Shown: one piece after another, positions 32,537 to 45,805 of the stretch
Layout of the letters: every line of letters begins with the position of its first letter
How positions within the stretch are numbered: the first letter of the stretch is position 1
Assembly: GCA_017550165.1 (NCBI GenBank)
Contig: JAFZQH010000015.1
Location: 29,886 to 93,885, forward strand
DNA from: Lachnospiraceae bacterium
GTDB lineage: Bacteria; Bacillota; Clostridia; Lachnospirales; Lachnospiraceae
Direction: 5' to 3'
DNA: 64,000 nt
Made by a program: the position numbers and the translations under genes
Notes under the pieces: model-generated
What the model was told of the DNA's origin: nothing
The model's input: only the letters and a program-made list of their open reading frames with translations
Database searches by the model: none

Positions 32537-34728
32537 CAATTATATAATGGTTCCTGAAGATCAATGGGTTCAAGTCCCTGATGAATATCCTCCATATAAC
32601 GCTTCCAGATACTTATGGGGGTATTGACTACTGTTCCCGGCAAGGTCTGTGGCATATCATAACCTACCCAGGTTGCGGTAGTATAGTAATGGGTAAATCC
32701 TATGAACCAGCTGTCCTTATTGTCATTGGTAGTTCCGGTCTTTCCTGCACAGGGCATGGAAGAAAGGGCATATCCCCTCCCGGTCCCGTAAGCCATAACA
32801 GATTTCATCATATCCACCATCATTCTGGCGGCATTAACCTGATATACCTGAGAGGCTTCTTCTTTTCTCTCCCAGATAAGATTCCCGGTGGAATCAATGA
32901 TCTTCACTATACACGTGGGTTCACGGAAGGCTCCGTCATTTTCAAGCGTCGAATATGCTCCTGCCATCTCCACTGCCGAAACCCCGTAAGTGAATCCGCC
33001 GAGAGCAATAGGCAGAACATAGTCAGACTGGGCCAGATGGGTAAAGCCCATATTGAACAGGTACTTTAATCCCACACCGGGAGTAAGGGTCTTCAGGGTA
33101 TTCCATGCCACGGTATTCTTAGATACCGCCACTGCATTCCTGAGGGTCATCTCCCCGGCATAATATCCGTCGGCGTTCACAGGACCGTCTTCTATTGGTT
33201 CGTCCACCACTATGGTGTCGGGGGTATATCCCCTCTCCAACATAGGCGTGTATACAAGAATGGGCTTGATGGTACTTCCCGGCTGCCTGTAACTCTGGTA
33301 AGCGCGGTTTAGGGTATAGCCCACCATCTCCTGAGTCCTGCCACCCACTATGGCCTCCACGTATCCGGTGATATTGTTGATGCATACCGCTGCACCCTGG
33401 AGCTGATATACACCTTCCTCGTTCGTACTGGTGTAATAGGACAGGGCGCTGTCCATCTGAGCCTGAAGCTTGGCCTGTTTTTCCAGATCGATAGATGTAA
33501 ATATCCTGTAGCCTCCGGTATAAAGCTTCTTCTGGCAGTCGGAGTATGCTTCAGCATAATCCTTATCATATTCAAGCTCTTTCTCAGTGGAATCAAATTC
33601 ATATTGGAACTTGAAACCCGTAGCCTCCATCAGGGCCCTTGTTGCGCAGTTATAGGTGTAGGTCTCAACATAATTTCTCTTCTCAGTGTCGGACATTTTA
33701 AGTGTGATCTGGGTGTTGCAGGCTTCGTCATACTGGGTTGAGTTGATAATGCCGTCCTCATACATCATCCGCAATACCATATCTCTTCTCGTAATGGTAT
33801 TGTCAAAATGCTCTATGGGATCATACATGGAGGGCTTATTGGGAATTGCACACAAGAATGCGATCTCAGACAGATTAAGCTGGGACACATCCTTGCTGAA
33901 ATATCCCCTGCTTGCCGCCTGGATCCCATAATGACCATTGGCAAAATATATGTTGTTGATATAGAATTCCAGTATCTTATCCTTAGAGTATATCTTCTCA
34001 AGCTCCATGGCAATAAAGATCTCTTCTACCTTACGCTGCCAGGTCTTCTCATATGACAGGAACATATTTCTGGCCAGCTGCTGGGTTATGGTACTGGCGC
34101 CCTCAGTAGGTGTCCCGTTCTCTATCAATGCCTTAATGGCACGAAGTATGGCCTTATAGTCCACTCCGCTGTGCTCGTAGAACTTCTTATCCTCGGTTGT
34201 GATAAATGCTTTCTTTACATACAAAGGGATCTGGTCATATGAGAGATAATACACATCTTTCTCTCCCACCAGCTTGGATATCAATTCATCGTTCCTGTCA
34301 TAGACCAGACTTGTCTGAACAGCGCGGAAGCTCTCTTCCGTGGTGGAACGGGCAAGCCGCACCGCCTCATCCTTCAGTTTTTTGACGGTAGCACCGGTGC
34401 CCGAGAAATAATATACCCCCATAACGATGAGTACAAGAATAATGAGAAAAAGCTGGAATTTAAGAAAACCGCGAAGTTTACTTTTTTTCTTCTTTTTCTT
34501 TTTCTTCGGCTTCTCTTCAGTTGTATCAGTACTTTCTTTCTCTTCTTCCGGTTTCCCGGGGCCCTCTTTTTCCTCCGGTTTGACAATTACCGGACTTTTT
34601 GCGTCCCCTTTGGATCCTTTATCGATCTCATCATCCCGGATCTCGGGAATATCCCGATCAATATCAATCCTCTCAGGACGCTCTTTGGAAGTTGTGGCCC
34701 GCACCGGACGCTTAGGATTCTGAGCCAT
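32536..34728 (-). CDS. Class A penicillin-binding protein (transglycosylase/transpeptidase, PBP1A type)
   Basis: A 730-residue membrane enzyme that polymerises and cross-links peptidoglycan. A long, highly charged cytosolic tail (1-87, with a run of Lys) precedes one transmembrane helix (about 88-108). The GT51 domain has EDKKFYEHSGVD (catalytic Glu) and GASTITQQLARN; the transpeptidase domain has the active-site Ser in SxxK (GSTIKP), the SxN box (SKN) and KTG (AGKTGTT). The downstream gene on the same strand is PBP-free; the upstream gene, 16 bp before, encodes a membrane-anchored propeller-like protein and probably shares the transcript. The ribosome binding site is weak. Confidence 0.93.
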   Translation of the reverse strand: MAQNPKRPVRATTSKERPERIDIDRDIPEIRDDEIDKGSKGDAKSPVIVKPEEKEGPGKPEEEKESTDTTEEKPKKKKKKKKSKLRGFLKFQLFLIILVLIVMGVYYFSGTGATVKKLKDEAVRLARSTTEESFRAVQTSLVYDRNDELISKLVGEKDVYYLSYDQIPLYVKKAFITTEDKKFYEHSGVDYKAILRAIKALIENGTPTEGASTITQQLARNMFLSYEKTWQRKVEEIFIAMELEKIYSKDKILEFYINNIYFANGHYGIQAASRGYFSKDVSQLNLSEIAFLCAIPNKPSMYDPIEHFDNTITRRDMVLRMMYEDGIINSTQYDEACNTQITLKMSDTEKRNYVETYTYNCATRALMEATGFKFQYEFDSTEKELEYDKDYAEAYSDCQKKLYTGGYRIFTSIDLEKQAKLQAQMDSALSYYTSTNEEGVYQLQGAAVCINNITGYVEAIVGGRTQEMVGYTLNRAYQSYRQPGSTIKPILVYTPMLERGYTPDTIVVDEPIEDGPVNADGYYAGEMTLRNAVAVSKNTVAWNTLKTLTPGVGLKYLFNMGFTHLAQSDYVLPIALGGFTYGVSAVEMAGAYSTLENDGAFREPTCIVKIIDSTGNLIWERKEEASQVYQVNAARMMVDMMKSVMAYGTGRGYALSSMPCAGKTGTTNDNKDSWFIGFTHYYTTATWVGYDMPQTLPGTVVNTPISIWKRYMEDIHQGLEPIDLQEPLYN

Positions 34729-34744
34729 AGACTGAGTGCTTTCC

Positions 34745-37261
34745 TTATCTCTTATATGTCAAAAACAGGTTCCCTGCTTCCGAAAACATGGTCCTTGAAT
34801 CAGACAGGCTGATCTTCTTGGCGTTGCCCTCAGACGGGCTTGCAACCGTAATATTATATATATCATAAGCCACTATGAGTACCGCCTGTCCCTTGTCGTT
34901 TACGGCAAACACCGGCGCGCCTTCGCTGATGAAATTAAGTGCACAATCAAGGCCGCAACCGCTTAGGTTGACCACCTGTACATTCAGGGTTTTCTCAAGT
35001 ATCTCCACCGGGCTCATTCCGGAGTCCAGCATGCTCTTCACATCCGTGTTAATACCCATATGTGCCAGCATTTCCTTAAGGCAGGCCTCATAGCTGGAAC
35101 CTCCCGAAGAGGTAACGTCATATCCTGCAAGCTCTTTCTGCCTGCTTTTCTGTCCCTTGATCCACAGATATGCTCCTTTCCCGTCCAACACCACACCGGA
35201 AGCAGCGTCCCCTGCCGCTATAACTTCCTCGGTCCTTGGCGAGATGCAGTTTATCTCCCCTGCAGCATAAGCGTAGAACACGCTCTCTTTATCAAATGAC
35301 ATTCCGTTATCAACAGTATTATCCTTATTTTTATAATACTTATCATCCGTTTCCGGATGGGCTGCATGGGGGCTTCCCTCCGCAAAAACATAGCCCCTCT
35401 GCTGTTTCCTGTCACGGGTACTTACCATGGCAACCTTGTTACCGATCCTGTTGTTCTCTTTAAGATTGACGATACTGTCATCTGAGGCCGGTGAATGGTT
35501 GCTATCCTTCGTAACGCGCTTCAGCATTATCTTGGTTCCCTCTATGTAAGCCCTGCTTATGAGGTACTCAGATTGCTCGTACTCTTTGGCATCCCCCTTA
35601 TCATCCGCAATAGTCATCTTATGCATCAGGAAAAGCCGATTGCCCACGGAGTCCGTGATAATATCACTGTCATATGCGGTTCCGTATACAATATCCGTTC
35701 CCAGAAAGCCCGCAGGGTAGATCTTGCTACCCTCAGGTGCAGAAATGACATAGGTCTTCCCTGTATCAAGGTTCATGACCGTGATCTCTGTTATATCATA
35801 CTTTGACTTATTATTACTGATGGCGATCAGGTGTCCATCATCAGAGACAGAGTAGATATCCTTTGACAGTTCCTTAGCAACGGACTTAATACTCTTATCC
35901 CCCAGATTGATACGATACAGTTCTTCTGCGTAGGAAATATAAAGATCATTATGATCATTCAGATAGAGAACCCCTCCTACAATTCCCTTGAGAACCCGGA
36001 AGGGCATGGAAACTTTTATGTATACATCTTCCTTGATCTCCTTGCTCTGAGCATTGTAGTTATATACCGATATTCCCGTTTCTCCTTCATGCTCACCGCC
36101 ATTAAAGTATCCCACAACCGCAAATGTAATATTACCGGACTCAGAGACCTTGATGATCCGGATATCGTGATCATCATTATTAGCTCTTTCGTCTCTTACG
36201 TCTTTCCCGATATACCCGAAAAGCTTGCGCATAACACCGGTTCCGCTGTTAAAGGAAAACAGTTCTCCGTTGCTGACAAAGGCCACTACGGCTCCCAATT
36301 CACTGGTCTTGCAGTCATTTTCCGGGTCAGCTATCCCCAGGAGCAGTGCGCCTTCACTTACCATGATGTTATTGATATCATATATCTGCTCCATGGTCCT
36401 GTTGAAATCCAGGATATACATCTTCCCATCGGTCTTTCTTATACGATAGTACTCCCGGATATTATACAGGGTGTACAGATCCGTGCTGTCGGGATCATCA
36501 ACCTTAAGGACATAATCAGCCCTCATTCCCGTGAAGGAAGAATTGATCTCGCTAAAATTATACACGGGCTCGGTGTACTCTGACACCTTCATACTGCCCC
36601 AGGTAATATTGTCATAACTGCTGCCGATGTTAACTTTATTGAATACATTATTGTTAACATCGGTCCTGATCTCCAGGTAATTGGAGATAGCTTCATTGGC
36701 GGACTTGTTGAAGGTATTCCTATGGAAGTCTTTGGCAAATGACAGGGCCTCCAGATACTCACGCTCTCCCGGGAACATGATCCGGGTGCAGTAAGATATC
36801 TCTTCTTTTGCCGTATCTACGATCAGCTTTAAATAATATTCCTTGTTGTCTTTGATCCTGGTAGATACATCGATCACCCCGGACACAAATTTGCCGTCAT
36901 CCTTAAGATCATTTACCGTTCCTTCCGCAATGACCTTTCGTCCGACGTACTCCATAGCCTGATACTTCACACTCTTGATGTTATTGCCGTACTTCTCCAG
37001 ATCAAATGGGATCAATCCGTCAGAATTCATGGGATAAACCCAGTTCCTCAGCTGGGTCTCGTCCATCTCCCCCTTATATCCCCTTATGATGTTAAACCTC
37101 TCATTTTCCTTTTCCATGTACATAACAGGAAAAGTCGGTTCCGAGGTATCGTAGGAATCAAGCCCGTCCCCACGGTTGATCACTATGCTTGTGACAAGCC
37201 ATGCTATGATAAAAATACCCAAAAAGGGAAGTACCCTTATAAGAATATACCTGATCTTCAT
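34745..37261 (-). CDS. Membrane-anchored propeller-like protein with degenerate C39-peptidase-like C terminus
   Basis: An 838-residue protein I cannot assign to a named family. One N-terminal transmembrane helix (about 8-28) leaves the rest extracellular. Residues about 270-640 show repeated short beta units (GELFSFNSGTGVMRKLFG; DLYISYAEELYRINL; GHLIAISNNKSKYDITEITV), as in a beta-propeller. The end (about 700-838) resembles a C39/papain-like peptidase: SYEACLKEMLAHMGI at the cysteine position, then GAPVFAVNDKGQAVLIVAYD where a His-containing GHAVVVxGYD would be expected. Gln in place of the catalytic His suggests an inactive, binding domain. It is the first gene before the class A penicillin-binding protein, so a cell-wall role is likely. 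Confidence 0.75.
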   Translation of the reverse strand: MKIRYILIRVLPFLGIFIIAWLVTSIVINRGDGLDSYDTSEPTFPVMYMEKENERFNIIRGYKGEMDETQLRNWVYPMNSDGLIPFDLEKYGNNIKSVKYQAMEYVGRKVIAEGTVNDLKDDGKFVSGVIDVSTRIKDNKEYYLKLIVDTAKEEISYCTRIMFPGEREYLEALSFAKDFHRNTFNKSANEAISNYLEIRTDVNNNVFNKVNIGSSYDNITWGSMKVSEYTEPVYNFSEINSSFTGMRADYVLKVDDPDSTDLYTLYNIREYYRIRKTDGKMYILDFNRTMEQIYDINNIMVSEGALLLGIADPENDCKTSELGAVVAFVSNGELFSFNSGTGVMRKLFGYIGKDVRDERANNDDHDIRIIKVSESGNITFAVVGYFNGGEHEGETGISVYNYNAQSKEIKEDVYIKVSMPFRVLKGIVGGVLYLNDHNDLYISYAEELYRINLGDKSIKSVAKELSKDIYSVSDDGHLIAISNNKSKYDITEITVMNLDTGKTYVISAPEGSKIYPAGFLGTDIVYGTAYDSDIITDSVGNRLFLMHKMTIADDKGDAKEYEQSEYLISRAYIEGTKIMLKRVTKDSNHSPASDDSIVNLKENNRIGNKVAMVSTRDRKQQRGYVFAEGSPHAAHPETDDKYYKNKDNTVDNGMSFDKESVFYAYAAGEINCISPRTEEVIAAGDAASGVVLDGKGAYLWIKGQKSRQKELAGYDVTSSGGSSYEACLKEMLAHMGINTDVKSMLDSGMSPVEILEKTLNVQVVNLSGCGLDCALNFISEGAPVFAVNDKGQAVLIVAYDIYNITVASPSEGNAKKISLSDSRTMFSEAGNLFLTYKR

Positions 37262-37283
37262 ATCAAGTCTCCATGCAGAACAA

Positions 37284-37318
37284 TAAAAATAGTCATGATG
37301 TATTCACATCATGACTAT
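37284..37318 (-). terminator. Terminator of the ATP synthase operon
   Basis: ATAGTCATGATGT pairs with ACATCATGACTAT and is followed on the minus strand by TTTTTATTG. It lies about 65 bases after the epsilon-subunit stop codon. Confidence 0.75.
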
Positions 37319-37381
37319 ATTATAAAACGTATTTGAGATAAAGGACAACCGCTTAAACGAAAATGTATGAACTTTTATCTC

Positions 37382-37789
37382 TTACCTGCCGCAAAGATCC
37401 AGTCTTACAAGGGCTTTCTTCAAAGCTATCTCCGCACGTAAAACATCGATGCCTTCATCCTTGGATGCAAGTCTGGCCTCAGCACGCTCTTTTGCACGCT
37501 GCGCTCTGTCGACATCAATCTCATCCGGCCACTCTGCCACCTCCGCAAGGATGGAAACAGAATCGCCCAAAACCTCCGCAAAGCCTGCATGTACGGCAGC
37601 TTTCTTACCTCCCTGATCATCAGTTATGGTAAGAATACCCGGCTTGATGGCTGTTGTAAGAGGAATATGATTCTTATATATTCCAATATCACCTTCAGAA
37701 GCAGTGAACTCAACCATCTCTGCCGCGCCCTCATAGAATACTCTGTCAGGGCATATGATCTTGATCTTAAAATTCTTATCGTCAGCCAT
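37382..37789 (-). CDS. atpC: F-type ATP synthase epsilon subunit
   Basis: A 135-residue cytosolic subunit of the central stalk, regulating ATP hydrolysis. The N-terminal beta-sandwich (FKIKIICPDRVFYEG; AEMVEFTASEGDIGIYKNHIP, with the usual GxxGxxxxHxP) is followed by the C-terminal two-helix part (RAQRAKERAEARL; ALKKALVRLDL). I chose ATG 37789 (AGGAG six bases upstream) over 37825, which would overlap atpD. Last gene of the operon. Confidence 0.95.
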   Translation of the reverse strand: MADDKNFKIKIICPDRVFYEGAAEMVEFTASEGDIGIYKNHIPLTTAIKPGILTITDDQGGKKAAVHAGFAEVLGDSVSILAEVAEWPDEIDVDRAQRAKERAEARLASKDEGIDVLRAEIALKKALVRLDLCGR

Positions 37790-37799
37790 ATGGTCTCTC

Positions 37800-39209
<1,410 letters not shown>

Positions 39210-39245
39210 TCACTCCTTTATTAGTCTTGTGTCGTGCTTATGCCG

Positions 39246-40103
39246 CTAACTTATGGCATCCGCACCTGCAATAATTTCTGTTAATTCCTGTGTAATAGAT
39301 CCCTGACGGGCTCTGTTGTACTTTAATTCCAGGTCATTGATCATTTCTTCAGCATTGCTTGTAGCCGAATCCATAGCCTGCATACGCGCACCGTTCTCAC
39401 TGGCTACTGCTTCTATGAGTGCTCCGTAGAAAAGGCTTGTCAGGTATTTCGGAATGATGTCATTAAGAGCTTCTTCTTCATTAGGCTCATAATTCATCAA
39501 CAGATTAACCTGTGCCTCCTCATCGCTCTGGTTCTCCAGATCCACCGGGAGAAGCCGCAGCAATGTAGGCTGATGGCTCACCGTATTCTTAAATGATGTG
39601 TATGCCAGATATATCTCTCCGATCTCGCCTGCAGCAAACTGTTCAAGCACAGCCTTGCATATCTCGGCGGCATCCTCATACAATGGCTCCTCGATAACCT
39701 CACCATAATCATGGGTTATGTTGTATCCCTTACGGGCCAATGCTTCATACCCCTTCTTACCGATGGAATAGATCTCTGTTGTCTCCTTATCAAAACCGCT
39801 GTCTGTGATAAGCTTGACAACGTTGGAGTTATATCCTCCCGCAAGTCCTCTGTTGGAAGTGATCACGATGATCGCCCTTCTGTCGGACTCGCCTCCCGTG
39901 AGATAGGGATGCTCAATATTACCTGACTTGGCAAGAATGGAGCACACTGTATTGTACATCATTGTAAAATATGGCTTGGCATTCTCTGCACGAGTCTTGG
40001 ATTTCTGCAGTTTAACGGTAGAAACAAGCTTCATGGCTTTAGTGATCTGCTGAGTACTTTGAATACTGCCTTTTCGCCTTTTTATGTCCCTCATTGAGGC
40101 CAT
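39246..40103 (-). CDS. atpG: F-type ATP synthase gamma subunit
   Basis: The 285-residue rotor shaft. The N-terminal helix DIKRRKGSIQSTQQITKAMK and the C-terminal helix (ASENGARMQAMDSATSNAEE; YNRARQGSITQELTEIIAGA) form the coiled coil that turns inside the alpha/beta ring. ITSNRGLAGGYNSNV is the conserved central motif. ATG 40103 follows GTGGTG. Confidence 0.97.
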   Translation of the reverse strand: MASMRDIKRRKGSIQSTQQITKAMKLVSTVKLQKSKTRAENAKPYFTMMYNTVCSILAKSGNIEHPYLTGGESDRRAIIVITSNRGLAGGYNSNVVKLITDSGFDKETTEIYSIGKKGYEALARKGYNITHDYGEVIEEPLYEDAAEICKAVLEQFAAGEIGEIYLAYTSFKNTVSHQPTLLRLLPVDLENQSDEEAQVNLLMNYEPNEEEALNDIIPKYLTSLFYGALIEAVASENGARMQAMDSATSNAEEMINDLELKYNRARQGSITQELTEIIAGADAIS

Positions 40104-40130
40104 AATATCACCACTTTCTCAACTTGAATT

Positions 40131-41669
<1,539 letters not shown>

Positions 41670-41679
41670 TCATCAGGAC

Positions 41680-42228
41680 TTAACCTATCTGGATCTTGGT
41701 GAGATCCTTGGTCAGTTCATAAATCCTTGTCCTGATGCTGCTGTCAACTACGCGGTCGCCGATACGGATCACCATTCCGCCTATAAGATCCTTGTCAACC
41801 TTGTAATCGATCTCAAACTGTACATATTTTGTGGTCTCAAGCAGTCTTTTTTCAACCTGTGACTTCTGCTCCGGAGACAACTCCATGGCACTTGTAACAC
41901 TTGCCACTCCGATATTCTTGTACTCCTTGACTCTGTCAATGAAATACTTGAATATGTCCTCCATGGAACTTTCACGGTTCTTCTCAACGATCATGTTGAT
42001 AAGTCCCAGAAGTTCACGGCTGATCCGCCCGTCAAATACGGACCCGACTACCTGGATCTTCTCTTCCTTACTTATCTTAGGGTGATCAAGCAGCTTTGAA
42101 AGCTCCGGATTCTCCTTGAGGATCTCTGCTATGGCTTTAACCTCTTCCACATAGTCATCGATCTTATTCTCTTCAAGGGCCAGTTCAAACAAAGCATCAC
42201 CATATGTCTTTGATATCAGCTTAGCCAT
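41680..42228 (-). CDS. atpH: F-type ATP synthase delta subunit
   Basis: 182 residues. The N-terminal six-helix domain (YGDALFELALEENKID) and C-terminal LIGGMVIRIGDRVVDSSIRTRI are the family ends. It links F1 to the b-subunit stalk. Its start overlaps the end of atpF by 13 bases. Confidence 0.95.
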   Translation of the reverse strand: MAKLISKTYGDALFELALEENKIDDYVEEVKAIAEILKENPELSKLLDHPKISKEEKIQVVGSVFDGRISRELLGLINMIVEKNRESSMEDIFKYFIDRVKEYKNIGVASVTSAMELSPEQKSQVEKRLLETTKYVQFEIDYKVDKDLIGGMVIRIGDRVVDSSIRTRIYELTKDLTKIQIG

Positions 42229-42731
42229 GTTTTATCACCCATCTCTCTTAAGGTCTCTTCTACCAGTGAATCCTGAATGGTAGTATCTATAGAAGCAGAC
42301 ACAACCTTGCCGGCCATGGCAGAAGCTATGGTGATCATCTCTTTCTTAACGTCATCAACGGCACGTTTCTTCTCAAGAATAGCTTCTTCATTTGCCCGGG
42401 CAATGATCCTCGCTGCCTCCTCTTTGGCTTCAGCCACTATCTTAGCCTCATTTGCCAAAGCCTTCTTACGGGCTGCGCTTAATATCTCATCTGCTTCCCT
42501 GTCGATATCTTTAAGTTTTGCTTCATATTCTTCCCGCAACTGCTTAGCGCTTTCTCTGTCAGCGATCGCACTGTCGATATCATCCTTGATCTTGTCCTGA
42601 CGTTTTTTAAGGAAGTCTCTTACCGGATTGAACAGAAGGTAAGATGCCAATATGAACAGAACAAGAACGGCAATCATGGTCAAAACAGCGTCTGCCAATA
42701 ACTGCAGGTCGAGATCAAATAATCTACTCAA
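42216..42731 (-). CDS. atpF: F-type ATP synthase b subunit
   Basis: 171 residues. One N-terminal transmembrane helix (AVLTMIAVLVLFILASYLLF) is followed by a long charged coiled coil with many Ala, Glu and Lys, forming the peripheral stalk. The start is TTG 42731, with GGAGG seven bases upstream; no ATG in frame gives a complete membrane helix. Confidence 0.94.
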   Translation of the reverse strand: MSRLFDLDLQLLADAVLTMIAVLVLFILASYLLFNPVRDFLKKRQDKIKDDIDSAIADRESAKQLREEYEAKLKDIDREADEILSAARKKALANEAKIVAEAKEEAARIIARANEEAILEKKRAVDDVKKEMITIASAMAGKVVSASIDTTIQDSLVEETLREMGDKTWLS

Positions 42732-42787
42732 CGTCCAGCCTCCTTTCGTTAATTCTTTTTAAGATAATATTATTCAAAAGACGGCTG

Positions 42788-43117
<330 letters not shown>

Positions 43118-43159
43118 TTAGATTAAAAAAACATCGCAGATGTTTTTTCCTCGTAGTTG

Positions 43160-43873
43160 TTAGTTGTCTCCGATCTTGTCTCTGATGTAAGTCATGGTCA
43201 GCATACAGAATACGTATGTCTGAATGGCTCCCGAGAAAAGATCAAAATACACATGGAGTATAGCCGGCCAACCCGTTGCTATAACTCCCAGCAGCCCGTA
43301 AACAAGGGCCATCATAACCGTTCCCGAAAGAACGTTTGCGAATAGACGCAAGGACAGCGATATGGGAACCGCCACTTCTCCGATGATGTTGATGGGCGCC
43401 CATATGGGCCATGGATCGCACAAACCTTTCAGAACGCCTATGGGCTTGTTGTATTTGAAATTGTTAAACTGAATAAGACTGAATGTCATCACTCCCAAAG
43501 GGAACGTAACACCATAGTCAGCCGTAGGCGGCCTGAGTCCCAACAGACCGGATATATTGCTGAATAGAATGAACATAAATATGGTCCCGATATAGTTACG
43601 GAATTTAGGAGCATACTTGTCCATATTCGTACCAACCATGTTGTCCACAGCCTCAACCGCAAGCTCGGCTATGTTCTGGAATGTCCCGGGGATCTCATCT
43701 GCCTTGCTCATCTTAACTCTCACACATATCATGAATACAATGAGTATCAGCAAAACGATCAGCAGGCATACATGGGTGGTGGTGATCCATACGGTCTGTC
43801 CGAAAAGTTGATACGAGAACACGCCATGGATCATAAAGTCCACATCTGCCGCTCCAGCAATAATACTATTCAC
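43160..43873 (-). CDS. atpB: F-type ATP synthase a subunit
   Basis: A 237-residue stator membrane subunit with five to six helices. ISLSLRLFANVLSGTVMM contains the essential Arg that faces the c-ring Glu. The C-terminal helix (FSGAIQTYVFCMLTMTYI) is typical. The start is GTG 43873 behind GGGAGG, touching the end of atpI. Confidence 0.95.
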   Translation of the reverse strand: MNSIIAGAADVDFMIHGVFSYQLFGQTVWITTTHVCLLIVLLILIVFMICVRVKMSKADEIPGTFQNIAELAVEAVDNMVGTNMDKYAPKFRNYIGTIFMFILFSNISGLLGLRPPTADYGVTFPLGVMTFSLIQFNNFKYNKPIGVLKGLCDPWPIWAPINIIGEVAVPISLSLRLFANVLSGTVMMALVYGLLGVIATGWPAILHVYFDLFSGAIQTYVFCMLTMTYIRDKIGDN

Positions 43874-44277
43874 ATTTTCACCTCCCTTTTAGTTTCGCCT
43901 CTTGCTTTAAGAATAATTTTATGGGTAAACGGCTGAAGATACGCCGCTACTTTCAATGTCATGATCCCGAGGAAGCAGGGAACCACCGCATATTTCAGAA
44001 AAAAGGCCAAAAGCCCGAAGATAACGAACACCACAAGGTATCTTATAACGGAGTGTTTGATAATATGCCCTTTGGCCCCTTCTCCCATGTCCATCCCCGT
44101 AACCAGCGCCCACTCCATATGCGCCGCCATGGCAAGGGAACAAACGATACCTATCCATAATCCCAGGGCGAACAAGGCCTGATCCTTCACAAAAAAGAAT
44201 CCTATGATCTGGATAATGGCGCCGAGTATCACGATCTCCAGGAACAGTTCCTTAAGGACGCTGCTCGCGTTCTTCAT
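43870..44277 (-). CDS. atpI: ATP synthase subunit I-like protein
   Basis: About 135 residues with four hydrophobic helices (ELFLEIVILGAIIQIIGFFF; LFALGLWIGIVCSLAMAAHM; VIRYLVVFVIFGLLAFFL; VPCFLGIMTLKVAAYL), fitting the ATP-synt_I family, which helps assemble the c ring. I chose ATG 44277 (MKNASSVLKELF, GGAG ten bases upstream), inside the end of atpZ; the longer frame to 44355 has no ribosome binding site and an unlikely N terminus. Confidence 0.8.
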   Translation of the reverse strand: MKNASSVLKELFLEIVILGAIIQIIGFFFVKDQALFALGLWIGIVCSLAMAAHMEWALVTGMDMGEGAKGHIIKHSVIRYLVVFVIFGLLAFFLKYAVVPCFLGIMTLKVAAYLQPFTHKIILKARGETKREVKM

Positions 44278-44509
44278 CACTATCTTGCTCCTTCTTTTTC
44301 TTGTCATCTTTATACACGGATCTGGCCAGAATATATACATTCCGGAAACCCGCAAGGGCCCCTAAAATAAAGAAAGGAACCGTAATAATAGGCGCAGACA
44401 GCTTGTCTGCCACAAACATCCCCAAAAACATACACAAAACAATGGGTACGATCATACTTATCCCGAACTGGGTAACAAGCACCAACGTCTTTTGGACATC
44501 TTTGTTCAT
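44252..44509 (-). CDS. atpZ: AtpZ/AtpI-family protein, first gene of the atp operon
   Basis: 85 residues with two transmembrane helices (TQFGISMIVPIVLCMFLGMF and IITVPFFILGALAGFRNVYI) and a charged tail. The pattern GxxFGxSMxxPxxLGxxxG fits AtpZ (ATPase_gene1), a small membrane protein near ATP synthases thought to move Mg2+/Ca2+ or help assembly. Its 3' end overlaps atpI by 26 bases. Confidence 0.85.
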   Translation of the reverse strand: MNKDVQKTLVLVTQFGISMIVPIVLCMFLGMFVADKLSAPIITVPFFILGALAGFRNVYILARSVYKDDKKKKEQDSDEEREQRP

Positions 44510-44548
44510 GTCTGAGTATACGGTCCTTTCGCAAAATTTACGCTAAAT

Positions 44549-44577
44549 ATTATACCAAATTCCCCGAAAAAAGTCCA
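44549..44577 (-). promoter_or_regulatory. Promoter of the ATP synthase operon
   Basis: Minus strand TGGACT (44572-44577), 17-base spacer, extended -10 TGGTATAAT (44549-44554). It lies 40 bases before the atpZ start and after ftsZ, which has no evident terminator, so read-through from ftsZ is possible. Confidence 0.7.
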
Positions 44578-44612
44578 TATGCAGACAATTACATATTTAT
44601 TGACCAGTTTTG

Positions 44613-45785
44613 TTACTTTTTAAGGAATGTCGGTACCTCTATGTTATTCAATGTTCTGGTTGGCTTAACCGGATCGGGAATGGTAATTCCCTGAGTCGCT
44701 GCCGGCTGAGGATGCGGCGTGGGGGCAGGTGACGGAACAGCCGCCGGCGACGCAGCGGAAGTTACGGAAACTTCCGGTCTGACAAAAGGCTTATCCGCGG
44801 AAGAGCCTATGCCCTTATAAGAGAACTTGTTCTGTGGGCCGTCAAGCCCCGTGGCGATCAATGTAACAGTAACATGATCGCTGCCCTCGTCCTCAACTAT
44901 GGAACCGAAGAACATGGACGCATCTTCCCCTACGATACCCGTGATATAATCAGTAGCCTCACTGACTTCAAGCAGTCCCACATCTCCGCTGAAGTTAACA
45001 ATTACATGACTTGCATGATCGATCTTAGTCTCAAGAAGAGGACTGTTGACCGCCATCTTAACAGCATCAAGACATTTGTTGGCACCGGTAGCCTCTCCCA
45101 TTCCGAAATGGGCCAATCCCTTGTCCTTCATTACAGTCCTGATATCCGCAAAATCCAGATTAATAAGACCCGGCTTGGTGATAAGGTCGGTAATGCCCTG
45201 AATGCCCTGCTGAAGGACCATATCTGCCTTCTCCAGTGCCTTTGGCAGGCTGGTATTACGATCTGATATCTCAAGAAGTTTGTCATTGGGTACCACGATA
45301 AGCGTATCCACAAATTTCTTAAGTTCCTCTATTCCGCCGTCTGCATTCCTCTTGCGAACGCTTCCCTCATATTTGAAGGGTCTGGTTACCGCTCCCACCG
45401 TAAGGATCCCGGCACTCTTGGACATATCCGCAATAATGGGCGCCGCACCGGTTCCGGTTCCGCCACCCATTCCGCAGGTGACAAATACCATATCAACGCC
45501 TTCCAAAACCTTGGCTATATCCTCTTTACTCTCTATCGCCGCAGCCCTTCCAATCTCAGGATTAGCGCCTGCCCCAAGGCCCTTGGTAAGTCCGGCACCT
45601 ATCTGCATAACATTGGATGTCAGGCAACGGTCAAGCTGCTGACGGTCGGTATTAACACACAGGAAATCAACTCCTGTCACTTCCTGGCGGATCATCCTGT
45701 CCACAGTATTGTTGCCGGCACCGCCGACTCCTATAACTAGGATTCTTGCATTATTTGTATCATTATTCAAAATAATCTCTGGCAT
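44613..45785 (-). CDS. ftsZ: Cell division GTPase FtsZ
   Basis: A 390-residue tubulin-like protein that forms the Z ring. [19 protein letters not shown] at the N terminus, tubulin signature [10 protein letters not shown] (about 115), synergy-loop region [12 protein letters not shown], a Pro-rich variable linker (about 325-375) and the C-terminal binding peptide IEVPTFLKK for FtsA/SepF. It is the last gene of the GH18-tsaC-upp-deaminase-ftsZ run, away from the usual dcw cluster. Confidence 0.97.
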   Translation of the reverse strand: MPEIILNNDTNNARILVIGVGGAGNNTVDRMIRQEVTGVDFLCVNTDRQQLDRCLTSNVMQIGAGLTKGLGAGANPEIGRAAAIESKEDIAKVLEGVDMVFVTCGMGGGTGTGAAPIIADMSKSAGILTVGAVTRPFKYEGSVRKRNADGGIEELKKFVDTLIVVPNDKLLEISDRNTSLPKALEKADMVLQQGIQGITDLITKPGLINLDFADIRTVMKDKGLAHFGMGEATGANKCLDAVKMAVNSPLLETKIDHASHVIVNFSGDVGLLEVSEATDYITGIVGEDASMFFGSIVEDEGSDHVTVTLIATGLDGPQNKFSYKGIGSSADKPFVRPEVSVTSAASPAAVPSPAPTPHPQPAATQGITIPDPVKPTRTLNNIEVPTFLKK

Positions 45786-45805
45786 ATCTTATTCCCTCTC
45801 ATCCT

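Noticed and set aside
35951..36583. 210-codon plus-strand frame
   Set aside because: Antisense shadow of the propeller-like gene; no ribosome binding site or motif.
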